DNA of 64,000 bases from Muribaculaceae bacterium (GTDB lineage Bacteria > Bacteroidota > Bacteroidia > Bacteroidales > Muribaculaceae): assembly GCA_017557425.1 (NCBI GenBank), contig JAFYYU010000019.1:1-64000 (forward strand). Reading direction: 5' to 3'. Positions 43,980 through 52,666 of this stretch are shown here, one piece after another (the first letter of the stretch is position 1; every line of letters begins with the position of its first letter). A model generated the notes under the pieces. That model was not told the DNA's origin, did no database searches, and saw nothing but the letters and a program-made list of their open reading frames with translations. Position numbers and translations under genes: made by a program.

Positions 43980-46001
43980 TCACCAACTGCCTGAGAGCAG
44001 GTAGTCGATCAGGGCGGTGACGTCGGCGATGTTCACTTGGCCGTTCTGGTCGCAGTCGGCAGCGTTGTTGCCAGCCGTATTGTTTGTCAACAGCAGGTCA
44101 ATCAGGGCGGTCACATCGGCGATGTTCACCTGGCCGTTACCGTCCACATCACCACGTGTAATTGCTGTCATTTCTACCCAGCTGCTGCCGTTGTACTTAT
44201 AGGGTGTCCAGTACTTGTTGCGGGCAGTGGTGATCTGTGATGAGGTCATCGTGTTGCCCTCCCCCGTACTATTAATGACATACAACTCGCCTCGTGCTGA
44301 GGATGAACGCGTGGGCAGGCTTCCCACTAGAGTGGTCATGCCTGAGCCAGTGATTTGGTTCTGGTGACACGCGATTTTCTTCACTGAATTGCAACCCTGT
44401 AGATAAAGCGATGTCAGCTTGTTGGTATGGCAGTAAAGGGTTGTCATGCTAGAGCAACCCTGCACATTCAGCGAGGTCAACTGATTGTTTTGGCAATATA
44501 ATTCTGACAATGCAGTCTTGCTCGACACATTTAGCGAGGTTAACTGGTTGTTTTGGCATTCCAGCTTCTGCAACTTGGTTAAGGCCGAAACGTCAAGGCT
44601 GCTGAAATTGCAGCTGTAGCAACTGAGCGTCGTCATGTTGGTGCAGGACGACAGGTAGCTGATGCTGGACAAGTTGGCATTGCTGTAGCATTTCAAAGTG
44701 GTCAGTGCCGTATTGCCTGACAATCCGAGTGAAGAGAGATCATTGCTATAGCAGCAGAGCGTTGTCAAGGCCGGGCAGTTCGAGATGTAGAACTCGGTCA
44801 AGTTACTGTTATTATATACGTAGGCAGCTGTTAAGCTCGGGTTGTTTCTTGCATTGACGTAGGTCAGGTTGGACTTATTGTAAAGAGAAAGCGTACTCAG
44901 CCTGTTGCTGTTACAAAATAGCTTAGCCAGATTAGTCATGGAGTTAACATCTAGACTGGTCAAGTCGCAGTCCTCAGCATCCAGATAGGTGATTCCAGTG
45001 CAAGTGAGGATGCCCGTGATAGATTGCAGGTTATAATTATAATAGCACCTGAGATTTTTCAATGCGGTGTTATTCTGTACATTGAGGTAGGTCAAGGCAT
45101 TGTTGTAGCAATTGAGCACGGTCAGTGACGTGCAGCTGCTGGCGTTGAGGTTTTTCAGCGCCGAATTACCCGTCACATTGAGTGTGGTCATGTTCGGGTT
45201 GATGTTGCAATACAGGGTTGAAAGCTGAGTCATGCTGGTCAGCGTGAGCGAGGTCAGTTTGTTGCCAGAGCAGTCCAGATAGGTCAGGTTGGATAAACTA
45301 TTAACGTCACTTAGATCAGTAAAGGCGCAGTTGTAGCAATAGAGTTCCTTGAGTGCTGTGCAGTCTGTCAGGCCTGTGATTGTGGAAAGATTACTGTTAC
45401 CACTACAATTGAACAGTGTCATTGCGGTGTTGCCTGACACATTGAGGGTTGACAAATTGTTACTGTAGCATCTGAAGGTGGTCATCAACGTACAGTTGTG
45501 GCAATCGATTGTGGTGAGTTGAGACTTGCTGGTTGCCGTCAGGCTCGTCAGCTTGGTACTGTTGCATCTGAGCGTTTTAAGCTTGGAGAGGTTGCTCAGG
45601 GCGAGCGAGGTAATGCCCGTTTCGTAGCAGATGAGTGTCTCAAGGTTGGTGCAACTGCCGATGCTCAACGAGGTCAGTTGGGTGTTGGGGGCGCAGTCCA
45701 GGTAGGTCAACTTGGTGTTGCTGTTCAAGTTAAGCGTTGTGAACGAGTTGTAGTAGCAGTAGAGCGTCTCGAGCGCGGTGAGCTTCTCGATACCCGTCAT
45801 GTTGCTGATGCTCTTGTAGGATAGGTTGAGCGTGGTCAGGCTATTGACCTGGGCTGTGGTCATGTAGCCTGAGGGGTAGAGCGAGAGCATGTAGTTGCGG
45901 AAGTTTGCATCCGGGAAGGTGGTGGAGTTGATGTACACATCAGCTCGTGCCGCCAGCGTGGCCAGCAGCACCGTCAAGAGGGTAAAAAAGATTTTTCTCA
46001 T
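43980..46001 (-). CDS. Cys-rich leucine-rich-repeat protein with dockerin repeats
   Basis: 673 residues with a signal peptide (MRKIFFTLLTVLLATLAARA). The bulk is about 25 leucine-rich repeats of roughly 20-22 residues with the phase L-x-x-L-x-C-x-x-N-x-L-T-S-L-x-V-S (for example LQKLECQNNQLTSLNVSSKT). Most repeats carry a Cys in the inner position, forming a cysteine ladder. Two dockerin-like repeats (GDVDGNGQVNIADV and DCDQNGQVNIADV) end the protein. LRR proteins of this type are surface or secreted binding proteins in gut Bacteroidota. It is a single-gene unit with its own promoter at 46112-46143. Confidence 0.88.
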   Translation of the reverse strand: MRKIFFTLLTVLLATLAARADVYINSTTFPDANFRNYMLSLYPSGYMTTAQVNSLTTLNLSYKSISNMTGIEKLTALETLYCYYNSFTTLNLNSNTKLTYLDCAPNTQLTSLSIGSCTNLETLICYETGITSLALSNLSKLKTLRCNSTKLTSLTATSKSQLTTIDCHNCTLMTTFRCYSNNLSTLNVSGNTAMTLFNCSGNSNLSTITGLTDCTALKELYCYNCAFTDLSDVNSLSNLTYLDCSGNKLTSLTLTSMTQLSTLYCNINPNMTTLNVTGNSALKNLNASSCTSLTVLNCYNNALTYLNVQNNTALKNLRCYYNYNLQSITGILTCTGITYLDAEDCDLTSLDVNSMTNLAKLFCNSNRLSTLSLYNKSNLTYVNARNNPSLTAAYVYNNSNLTEFYISNCPALTTLCCYSNDLSSLGLSGNTALTTLKCYSNANLSSISYLSSCTNMTTLSCYSCNFSSLDVSALTKLQKLECQNNQLTSLNVSSKTALSELYCQNNQLTSLNVQGCSSMTTLYCHTNKLTSLYLQGCNSVKKIACHQNQITGSGMTTLVGSLPTRSSSARGELYVINSTGEGNTMTSSQITTARNKYWTPYKYNGSSWVEMTAITRGDVDGNGQVNIADVTALIDLLLTNNTAGNNAADCDQNGQVNIADVTALIDYLLSGSW

Positions 46002-46111
46002 AAATCAAATTCTTTTAAAAGTTAATAATATATCGATGTAAATGGTTAACAACTAAAACGGTCTCCCTTACCCGCGGGCAAGAAACTTCGATAAGTACAA
46101 GGATTAGGCCA

Positions 46112-46143
46112 CAAATATAGCATATTCAATCGAAATACGCAAA
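46112..46143 (-). promoter_or_regulatory. Promoter of LRR gene
   Basis: Minus strand: TTTG (46140-46143), 20 bases, TATATTTG (46112-46119). It leaves a leader of about 105 bases. Confidence 0.7.
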
Positions 46144-46351
46144 TAATTGTACTAAATTATTGCAGCGTTTATTAGGATCTTAAAGCAGTATCGTAAGAAG
46201 GTGTGAAATGGCGTTTTGGCTCAAAATCGTTGATTTTCAACCGAAAATTGACATTTTGGGCTCATTGGGTCGAGAATGCCGCAAATGCCTGTCAGTATTG
46301 GGTTTAGCGCCATTTCAGATTGCCTTGGTAGGGCAATTTGTGGCCTGAAAA

Positions 46352-46383
46352 TTTGGTCAGTTCGATTGTTTTGACTACTTTTG
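46352..46383 (+). promoter_or_regulatory. Promoter of double-psi-barrel-like gene
   Basis: TTTG (46352-46355), 20 bases, TACTTTTG (46376-46383), 26 bases before the ATG at 46410. Confidence 0.72.
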
Positions 46384-46409
46384 CAGCACGAACCAATTAC
46401 TAACAACTT

Positions 46410-46802
46410 ATGCTAAGACGATTATTTTTAGCGCTTGCTGTTGTGATTGCTGTGGCTGCCGTGGGGCAGGAATTTACATTGCATGCTACCAAATATCACC
46501 CTGGACAGGGCGGTGCTGGTTGGGTAACAGCAAGCGGAGACCGAATCAATTACGATAAGTTGAAAAACTATCAGATTCGATGGGTCGCTCTCTCGCATGA
46601 CATGTTCAAGCAACATGGATTCAAACTGGGCGACGTGATTATTGTGGAAAGTGAGACTAACCCCTCGGTCAATGGCGAGTGGGTGGTCAAGGACAAGATG
46701 GGACCGAGGCTGCGCAAGCGCATCGACTTCCTCACTCCCCGTGAGGACAAGAGGTTCCGCAATGGTGCCGTCACTATCCGCAAAAAGAAAAAGGCAGAGT
46801 AA
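46410..46802 (+). CDS. Secreted double-psi beta-barrel-like protein
   Basis: 130 residues with a signal peptide (MLRRLFLALAVVIAVAAVG). The mature part has ATKYHPGQGGAGWVTASGDRIN, then RWVALSHDMFKQHGFKLGDVIIVES and NGEWVVKDKMGPRLRKRIDFL. This order (surface loop, 'xVALS', 'GDxIxV', 'GxWxVxDKMG') resembles RlpA or 3D-type double-psi barrels, which act on or bind peptidoglycan. The catalytic Asp of lytic 3D domains cannot be assigned with certainty. The tail is basic (RKKKKAE). It is monocistronic with a strong terminator. Confidence 0.65.
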   Translation: MLRRLFLALAVVIAVAAVGQEFTLHATKYHPGQGGAGWVTASGDRINYDKLKNYQIRWVALSHDMFKQHGFKLGDVIIVESETNPSVNGEWVVKDKMGPRLRKRIDFLTPREDKRFRNGAVTIRKKKKAE

Positions 46803-46828
46803 ACTCTACAGGAGTTTCCAACATTATT

Positions 46829-46867
46829 GAAGATGACGAGACAGATTACCTCTGCCTCGTCATCTTC
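46829..46867. terminator. Bidirectional terminator
   Basis: A 12-base perfect inverted repeat (GAAGATGACGAG and complement) with a 15-base loop, followed by ATTTATATATATA. It lies between convergent genes ending at 46802 and 46886. Confidence 0.75.
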
Positions 46868-46885
46868 ATTTATATATATACCTTA

Positions 46886-48511
46886 TCAATCAGTAATCGG
46901 GAATGCCGCCTTGTGCTTGTTCAGGGCCTTGAGGGCCTCCTGGACGGTCTTGTCGTTGCGGTTTACGATGGAAGCATAACCCTCGGGGCCAAAGATGTCG
47001 TGGGCGATAATTGCCTTAATTTTGGTCAATATCAGATCACGGGACTTGTTGATATAGTACCATCGCGGCGCAACGCCGTTCTCGGCTGCAAATTCGGCAA
47101 ACTCTTTTAACAGCGAGTTGTCAATCGGCGTCGTACGCAAGAATTGCTTGTAGTCGCTCATTTGCTCAAGAGCCGTGCGGTTTTGCTCGCAATAGGTGAA
47201 GGCAAAACGCTGTAACAGAGCGGCATTTTCAACATCAATGAAGTAATTGGTGATTCCTGCCGTGTCTCGTGCGACAAACAAGTCAGGGATGATGCCGCCT
47301 CCACCATAGACGGTTCGGCCATGTAGTGTGGCAAATGCCTGGTTTTTGTCAATCCTGATGCTGTCTTTATTGAAGAGCTCGCCGTGCTTGAGGCGTTTCA
47401 GCAGTTCGTCATCATAATAGCCGGCATCCTGGTACTTGTAGTCCTTCTGGATGCAGCGTCCGCTGGGCGTGTAGTATCGGGCAGTGGTCAGACGGATGGC
47501 GCTGCTGTCAGGCAATACAAACTCCTTTTGCACCAATCCCTTGCCAAAGGAGCGTCGCCCCACGATGATAGCACGGTCATTATCTTGGAGCGCACCTGCA
47601 AAGATTTCACTGGCGCTAGCGCTGTACTCATCGATAAGGACTGCAAGTTCGACATTCTGGAATTGCCCTTTTCCATCACTTTTATATGAGTGATTATACT
47701 GCTTGTTCCTGCCGCGTGTGGTGACGATCGGTTGTCCTGCTGACAGGAACTCGTTGGCCATGAGCACCGCAATTTCCATATAGCCTCCGCCATTGCCTCT
47801 TACGTCAATCATGAAGCGCTTGGCACCTTGGACTTGCAGTTGGGTTAAGGCCTGCACAAATTCCTGTTGAGTGTTGCGCTCAAATTGGTTGACCTTGACA
47901 TATCCTGTATTATAGTCAAGCAAGTAGTAGGAATCAATGGTTCTCTTTATGACCCTGTTGCGCGTCACTGTGAAGTCTAGAAACTTGGGATTGCCATGTC
48001 GTTGCACGCTCAACGTTACCTTGCTCCCATCGGGACCACTCAAGAGATTGTAAACCTCACCTGAGGTTTTCTTGATGTTGGCGGTTGGCTGCCCATCAAT
48101 CTTCACTATGCAGTCTCCAGGCAGGACGCCGGCAATATCGCTTGGACCTGCGGGGACAATGCATTCAACATGAATCGTGTCGTTGAAGATGATGAGGACT
48201 GCGCCGATGTCAGGAATGACGCCGTCGGTATGTTCTCGAGTGATCTTGGAATTCTGAGAATCAAAGTAACAAGTGTGGGGGTCAAGTCCACTCAGGATGA
48301 AAGGGATGCTCCTTTTCATGAGGGCATCGGGGTTCACCGTGTCTACATATTCCTGGGCGATAAGGTCAAGAATGGCTTTTACCGTGGAATTATCGCTATC
48401 ATAACTTGAAAGGGACCGTTGCTGGTAATGGCGGTCAATCAGGAAACCTGCCCCGAACGCAATCAGCGCTATGGCGATTGTTAACCAGATGGGCAGACTT
48501 TTTTCCCTCAT
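46886..48511 (-). CDS. S41 C-terminal processing peptidase, copy 2
   Basis: 541 residues. An N-terminal membrane anchor (LPIWLTIAIALIAFGAGFL) is followed by an N-terminal helical domain (ILDLIAQEYVDTVNPDALMK), a PDZ domain (about residues 95-180) and an S41 protease with catalytic S299 in SASASEIFAGAL and K324 in SFGKGLVQKEF. It is a periplasmic Ser/Lys endoprotease of the CtpA/Prc type that trims or degrades envelope proteins. It follows a closely related copy with a 19-base gap. The two genes share an identical 59-base stretch near their ends. This copy reads as the more AT-rich one. Confidence 0.92.
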   Translation of the reverse strand: MREKSLPIWLTIAIALIAFGAGFLIDRHYQQRSLSSYDSDNSTVKAILDLIAQEYVDTVNPDALMKRSIPFILSGLDPHTCYFDSQNSKITREHTDGVIPDIGAVLIIFNDTIHVECIVPAGPSDIAGVLPGDCIVKIDGQPTANIKKTSGEVYNLLSGPDGSKVTLSVQRHGNPKFLDFTVTRNRVIKRTIDSYYLLDYNTGYVKVNQFERNTQQEFVQALTQLQVQGAKRFMIDVRGNGGGYMEIAVLMANEFLSAGQPIVTTRGRNKQYNHSYKSDGKGQFQNVELAVLIDEYSASASEIFAGALQDNDRAIIVGRRSFGKGLVQKEFVLPDSSAIRLTTARYYTPSGRCIQKDYKYQDAGYYDDELLKRLKHGELFNKDSIRIDKNQAFATLHGRTVYGGGGIIPDLFVARDTAGITNYFIDVENAALLQRFAFTYCEQNRTALEQMSDYKQFLRTTPIDNSLLKEFAEFAAENGVAPRWYYINKSRDLILTKIKAIIAHDIFGPEGYASIVNRNDKTVQEALKALNKHKAAFPITD

Positions 48512-48530
48512 TGTATTGCTGTTTGGTTAC

Positions 48531-50150
48531 TTAGTCAACGATTGGGAAGGCCGCCTTGTGCTTGTTCAGGGCCTTGAGGGCCTCCTGGACGGTCTTGTCG
48601 TTGCGGTTCAGGATGGGGTAGAATGCCTGGTTGCCGAAGGTGTCGCGGGCAATCAGGGCCTTGAGGTTGGTCACGATGATGTCATGGGAACGGTTGATGT
48701 AGTACCAGCGGGGAGCAATACCGTTGCTGGCGGCATAGTCGGCAAAGTCCTTGATCAGGGCCTCGTCGCTGGGCGCCATGCGCAGGAACTGCTTGTAGTC
48801 CTCCATCTTGTTGAGCGACGCGCGGTTGTTGTTGCAGTAGGTGAAGGCATAGCGCTGCAACAGGCCGGCATTGGCCACCTCGATGTAATAGTTGGTAACG
48901 CCACTGGTGTCGCGCGCCACAAAGATGTCAGGCACGATGCCGCCCCCGCCATACACGGTGCGGCCGTGCAGGGTCGAGAACACCTGGTCCTTGTCAATCT
49001 TCATGCTGTCACGGCTGTAGAGCTCACCGTTCATGTAACGGTCAACCAATTCTTTCTCATAGTTGAGCATGCCCTGCTTGTAATCCTTCTGGATGCAGCG
49101 GCCGCTGGGCGTGTAGTACCGGGCCGTCGTCAAGCGGATGGCGCTGCTGTCAGGCAGGACAAATTCCTTCTGTACCAAGCCCTTGCCAAACGAGCGGCAA
49201 CCCACAATCAGGCCGCGGTCATTGTCCTGCAGGGCGCCTGCGAAAATTTCGCTCGCGCTGGCGCTGAACTCATCGATCAGCACAGCCACTTCGGCATCCT
49301 GGAAAGAACCGTTGCCGTCGCTCCACACCTCGTTGTCGTCGCGTTTGTAACGCCCTTTGGTGAAGACGATCAGCTGATCGGCCGGCAGGAACTCGTTGAC
49401 CATGAGCACGGCCATCTCCATGAAGCCGCCACCGTTGCCACGCAGGTCGATCATGTATCGCTTGGCCCCTTCCTCTGCCAGGTTAGCCATGGCAGTGATG
49501 AATTCGTCATAGGTGTGGCGCCCGAACTGGTTGATCTTGATGTAGCCCGTGTTCTTGTCAAGCATGTAGTAGGAATCCACGGTATTGACAGGGATGTCGC
49601 CACGTGTCACGGTAAACGTCAACAGTTTGCTGCTGTTCTGACGCTTGATGCCCAGTTTCACCTGGGTGTCCTTGTCACCGCGCAGGCGTTTCATCACCTC
49701 CCCGTTGCTGATCTTGGGGCCGGTAGCTACCGAGTCGTCGATCATGACAATCTTGTCACCCGGCATCAACCCGACCTTTTCGCTGGGGCCGCCGGGGATG
49801 ACCTCCACCACGCCAATGGTGTCGTTGACCATGACAAACGAGATGCCGATGCCGCTGAACGAGCCGTTCAGGTCGTCGGTAGCCGCCTGCAGGTCCTCGG
49901 CACTGAAGTAACTCGTGTGAGGATCAAGGTTGCTCAGGATCTCGGGGATGCTCAATTCAATCAGGTCGTGCAGGTTGGTCGTGTCCACATAGTCCTGTGC
50001 GATAAGGTTGAGGATAGCGTTGAGTTTGCGGTCGTTTTCGGCAACAGGCTTGTTGACGGTGAAACGGCTGCCAATGAAGATGCCCACCACCACCGCCACG
50101 GCTATGGCGAGGGGTAACCAGATGGGTTGACGTGGGGACTTCTGTTTCAT
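48531..50150 (-). CDS. S41 C-terminal processing peptidase, copy 1
   Basis: 539 residues with the same domain order as the next gene: membrane anchor (LPLAIAVAVVVGIFIGSRF), helical domain, PDZ with the peptide groove start GIGISFVMVNDTIGVVEV, protease S298 in SASASEIFAGAL and K323 in SFGKGLVQKEF, then the conserved GRTVYGGGGIVPDIF segment. Both catalytic residues are intact, so both copies should be active. It starts 24 bases after the dCMP deaminase stop and probably shares its promoter. Confidence 0.93.
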   Translation of the reverse strand: MKQKSPRQPIWLPLAIAVAVVVGIFIGSRFTVNKPVAENDRKLNAILNLIAQDYVDTTNLHDLIELSIPEILSNLDPHTSYFSAEDLQAATDDLNGSFSGIGISFVMVNDTIGVVEVIPGGPSEKVGLMPGDKIVMIDDSVATGPKISNGEVMKRLRGDKDTQVKLGIKRQNSSKLLTFTVTRGDIPVNTVDSYYMLDKNTGYIKINQFGRHTYDEFITAMANLAEEGAKRYMIDLRGNGGGFMEMAVLMVNEFLPADQLIVFTKGRYKRDDNEVWSDGNGSFQDAEVAVLIDEFSASASEIFAGALQDNDRGLIVGCRSFGKGLVQKEFVLPDSSAIRLTTARYYTPSGRCIQKDYKQGMLNYEKELVDRYMNGELYSRDSMKIDKDQVFSTLHGRTVYGGGGIVPDIFVARDTSGVTNYYIEVANAGLLQRYAFTYCNNNRASLNKMEDYKQFLRMAPSDEALIKDFADYAASNGIAPRWYYINRSHDIIVTNLKALIARDTFGNQAFYPILNRNDKTVQEALKALNKHKAAFPIVD

Positions 50151-50174
50151 GTTTGTGTGATCGGGCCTAATGGA

Positions 50175-50699
50175 TTATTTGTTCAGGGTGGCTAAATACT
50201 GTTCAACTTCTTGGTAATGGCTCTCGCTGTTGTCGCTCGTGATTTCCACTTGCTCATATTCGCCATTGCGCTCCCACAGGTGGATGACTTCGATGCCGGC
50301 GCGACAAAGCAGGTCAACTCCGTCGTGCATGCGGTAGTATTCGCCGAAAAGCACACGGCGGATGCCCGCCTGGATGATGAGTTTGCTGCACTCCATGCAA
50401 GGCGAGGTGGTCACATACAGTGTGGCCCCGTCGCTACTGTTGTTGCTGCGGGCCACCTTGGTGATCGCGTTGGCCTCGGCATGCAATACATAGGGCTTGG
50501 AGCGGTCGTCGTTCTCTTCCTCGCACACATTCTCAAACCCAGCAGGCGTGCCGTTATAGCCGTCGCTGATGATCATTTTGTCCTTGACAAGCAATGCGCC
50601 CACCTGACGGCGGCGGCAATAGGAGTTTTCGGCCCAGATCTGCGTCATGCGCAGGTATCTGGAGTCGAGCAATAGCTGTTTTTTCTCGCGAGCGTCCAT
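50175..50699 (-). CDS. dCMP deaminase (ComEB-like)
   Basis: 174 residues from the ATG at 50699 (a TTG one codon earlier is also open). It deaminates dCMP to dUMP for thymidylate synthesis, in the cytoplasm. The zinc site is HAEANAI (His and catalytic Glu) and SPCMECSKLII (two Cys). The nucleotide-side motif GYNGTPAGF is typical of dCMP deaminases as against cytidine deaminases. It is the first gene of a three-gene run with the two S41 proteases, which are functionally unrelated to it. Confidence 0.92.
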   Translation of the reverse strand: MDAREKKQLLLDSRYLRMTQIWAENSYCRRRQVGALLVKDKMIISDGYNGTPAGFENVCEEENDDRSKPYVLHAEANAITKVARSNNSSDGATLYVTTSPCMECSKLIIQAGIRRVLFGEYYRMHDGVDLLCRAGIEVIHLWERNGEYEQVEITSDNSESHYQEVEQYLATLNK

Positions 50700-50719
50700 C
50701 AATAGTTAAATTTAATCAG

Positions 50720-50748
50720 CAAAATTACTGCTTTATTTACAATTCAAA
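50720..50748 (-). promoter_or_regulatory. Promoter of dCMP deaminase-S41 unit
   Basis: Minus strand: TTTG (50745-50748), 17 bases, TAATTTTG (50720-50727). It lies 20 bases upstream of the ATG. The spacing is two bases short of ideal. Confidence 0.5.
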
Positions 50749-50818
50749 CGGCAGAAATGCGCCTTTTTTTCAACATCATGCCATTTTTTATCTCATTTCC
50801 TCCTATTTGGACAAAAAG

Positions 50819-50847
50819 CAAGCCCCTGACTCGACGTCAAGGACTTG
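50819..50847. terminator. Hairpin with A/T flanks on both sides
   Basis: CAAGCCCCTGAC, TCGAC, GTCAAGGACTTG with two G-T pairs, flanked by AAAAAG on the left and TTTTAA on the right. It could terminate transcription in either direction, though no gene is seen that would need it on the plus strand. Confidence 0.5.
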
Positions 50848-51258
50848 TTTTAACTAATTAACCTTCTAATACCATTAACATAAACCTTAAACATTTTGTT
50901 GGTGGAAACTTACTGGTCTCACGACGATCGGTTCACCTCAATCTTAAAAACTAATACCATGAAAAACCAATGCAAATTTAAAGCCAATTGTTTTTCCCAC
51001 CTAATTTATTAATCAAAAAATGCGCTAAATTAACACTATTTAGCAGAAATCGGCCAAAAATCATCGAAATGACACTGATTTTTGGAATAAAATTACTATT
51101 TGAAGTCACTTTTTGCCGCCATTCATTGGCATTGAAATTGCAGGTTGAGGTAATCATCAATCCTCATCTTTGTGGGCAGCCATTGTCCTCATTGCTCAAG
51201 GAAGGCGGATTTAGATAAAATAACGTGGAAAAATGTGCTTTTACACAATAAATTATCG

Positions 51259-51266
51259 TATCTTTG
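51259..51266 (+). promoter_or_regulatory. Candidate -7 box of the 51599 operon
   Basis: TATCTTTG, with no good TTTG at the right distance. It would give a leader of about 325 bases to the lipoprotein gene, long for this group. Confidence 0.4.
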
Positions 51267-51598
51267 TAGTTTATTAGCGCGAGTTTTTGGCTTTCGCTTA
51301 CTGGTTAAATAGACATCTAACTGCTGTAAATAGAAGATATATAACAATTTACGAACTCATTTGTAGTGATGCGGACTTTAGTCGGCTACCGGTACTGCAT
51401 TGTAGTTTGGTTTTAGATAGCTGGTTTATGAACACCAAAATTCAATCACAAGTCGCAATACTTGCTTTGGTAGATGCCACGCTGCTGGCGTGCCGCATGG
51501 ATAAAAAGCAGGTAAGCAAGGCTTGTCGTACGACGAGGAAAGAAACCTGATACTTAAACAAAAATAAAATATCCAATTGTACTATTCTGAATATTTTG

Positions 51599-52633
51599 AT
51601 GTATATGCGATTTTTTAATAGAAATAGTCTGCTTGTATTAAGCGCTCTGCTGTTATTCGCTTCATGCGAGCACGACGAGCCAGTCGACCCCATCAAGCCG
51701 GTTGGGGAGCGCACGGTGCTGGTGCTGACCAGCGAAGGTCACATTTATGACCAGACGGGCAAGCTGGTTGTGGAGCTTCCAAACTGCACCTATGCCTCTG
51801 AAATCATTGCCGATGGTGATGACTATTTCGTGGCAGGAGTCCAATCAAAGGACCGTGTAGGTTATTGGAAGAACGGCAAGTGGAACACGTTGCATGTTGA
51901 TTTCATCGACGATGTGGACCACTGGACCTACGGTATCGGCAAGTGGGATTACTATATCTTCTTGCTTGATCCCCCCAACGTGCTCAAGAACAGCGGTATT
52001 TTCCCGCTTGAAAACTGCCACGATTTCATTCCCGCCGATCATGCGCTCAGGGTCAGTGAAGGCAAATGCTATGTGATCGGCTATGCGTTTGGCGACGATG
52101 ATCCTGACGGCCATTATCTGCCTGTACTCTTCACAAATTATAAGAAAGAGTATCTCCCTATGCCCGAGGGCGCCAGGACGGGGGAGTGTCAGGCCCTCTA
52201 TGTCTATGACCGCAACCACACTGTCATCGGCGGCCTCATTGATCGTATGCCAGCCGTCTGGATTGATAAGCAGTACCAGATTTATGATATCAGCTATCCC
52301 AGGGATACGGTAGAAGGCGGATTCTTTTATGGACGCATCGAGACCATCACGATGTGCAATGGCCATATCTATGCTGCCGGCTTTGAAATCGACCAAGAGG
52401 GAAATCTTGTCGCTACATTGTGGACTGACGGCATCCCGGCGCACTATGCCACAAAAGAAGGCGATAACATCACATCGCAGGCCATCGAGATTTACAGCTA
52501 TGGCAATGATGTGTATATGCTTACCTCAGAGTACCACTCAGATACCAATCAGTATGCCAATTATTTGTGGATGAATGGCCAACTCATGATGACCTATCCC
52601 GATATCGAAGCATCAGGATTTACAGTACTATAA
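51599..52633 (+). CDS. Lipoprotein, beta-propeller-like, unknown function
   Basis: 344 residues from the ATG at 51599 (an ATG at 51605 is also possible). The lipobox is LLFASC (C23) followed by EHDEPVDP. The rest repeats a loose pattern of about 45-50 residues in which a strand ends in 'YxAG' or 'YVIG' and is followed by W/G-rich pieces such as VGYWKNGKWNTL, AVWIDKQYQIYD, ATLWTDGIPAHY and LWMNGQL. This suggests a five- to six-bladed propeller of the kind common in Bacteroidales lipoproteins. It is 33 bases upstream of the phospholipase gene. Function unknown. Confidence 0.75.
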   Translation: MYMRFFNRNSLLVLSALLLFASCEHDEPVDPIKPVGERTVLVLTSEGHIYDQTGKLVVELPNCTYASEIIADGDDYFVAGVQSKDRVGYWKNGKWNTLHVDFIDDVDHWTYGIGKWDYYIFLLDPPNVLKNSGIFPLENCHDFIPADHALRVSEGKCYVIGYAFGDDDPDGHYLPVLFTNYKKEYLPMPEGARTGECQALYVYDRNHTVIGGLIDRMPAVWIDKQYQIYDISYPRDTVEGGFFYGRIETITMCNGHIYAAGFEIDQEGNLVATLWTDGIPAHYATKEGDNITSQAIEIYSYGNDVYMLTSEYHSDTNQYANYLWMNGQLMMTYPDIEASGFTVL

Positions 52634-52666
52634 AACAAGACAACAAAAACTAACAAATAAATCGAT

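Larger units (their letters stand above)
46002..46409. other. Divergent intergenic region
   Basis: 408 bases with promoters for both flanking genes. Between them, TGAAATGGCG (46204-46213) and its perfect complement CGCCATTTCA (46308-46317) enclose about 95 bases that include two shorter complementary stretches. A 61-codon minus-strand frame here has no protein-like character. No gene was seen. Confidence 0.5.
50700..51598. other. Long intergenic region
   Basis: About 900 bases without a convincing gene. It holds a minus-strand promoter for the dCMP deaminase, a hairpin at 50819-50847, and a plus-strand stretch around 50855-50962 that looks like a Bacteroidales leader ending AACTAATACC-ATG followed by only 17 codons (50959-51012). 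Then come A/T-rich sequence and a TATCTTTG box at 51259-51266. A 40-codon frame starting at the ATG at 51428 (MNTKIQSQVAILALVDA) cannot be judged. Confidence 0.5.

Noticed and set aside
46221-46406. 61-codon minus-strand frame in the divergent gap
   Set aside because: It has no signal, domain or codon bias, and it overlaps a good plus-strand promoter.
48471-50117. 548-codon plus-strand frame opposite the S41 protease
   Set aside because: It is the antisense shadow of a gene with full catalytic motifs.
51287-51550. 87-codon frame before the lipoprotein gene
   Set aside because: It lacks an ATG at its beginning and protein-like features. A shorter ATG version (51428) cannot be supported by sequence alone.
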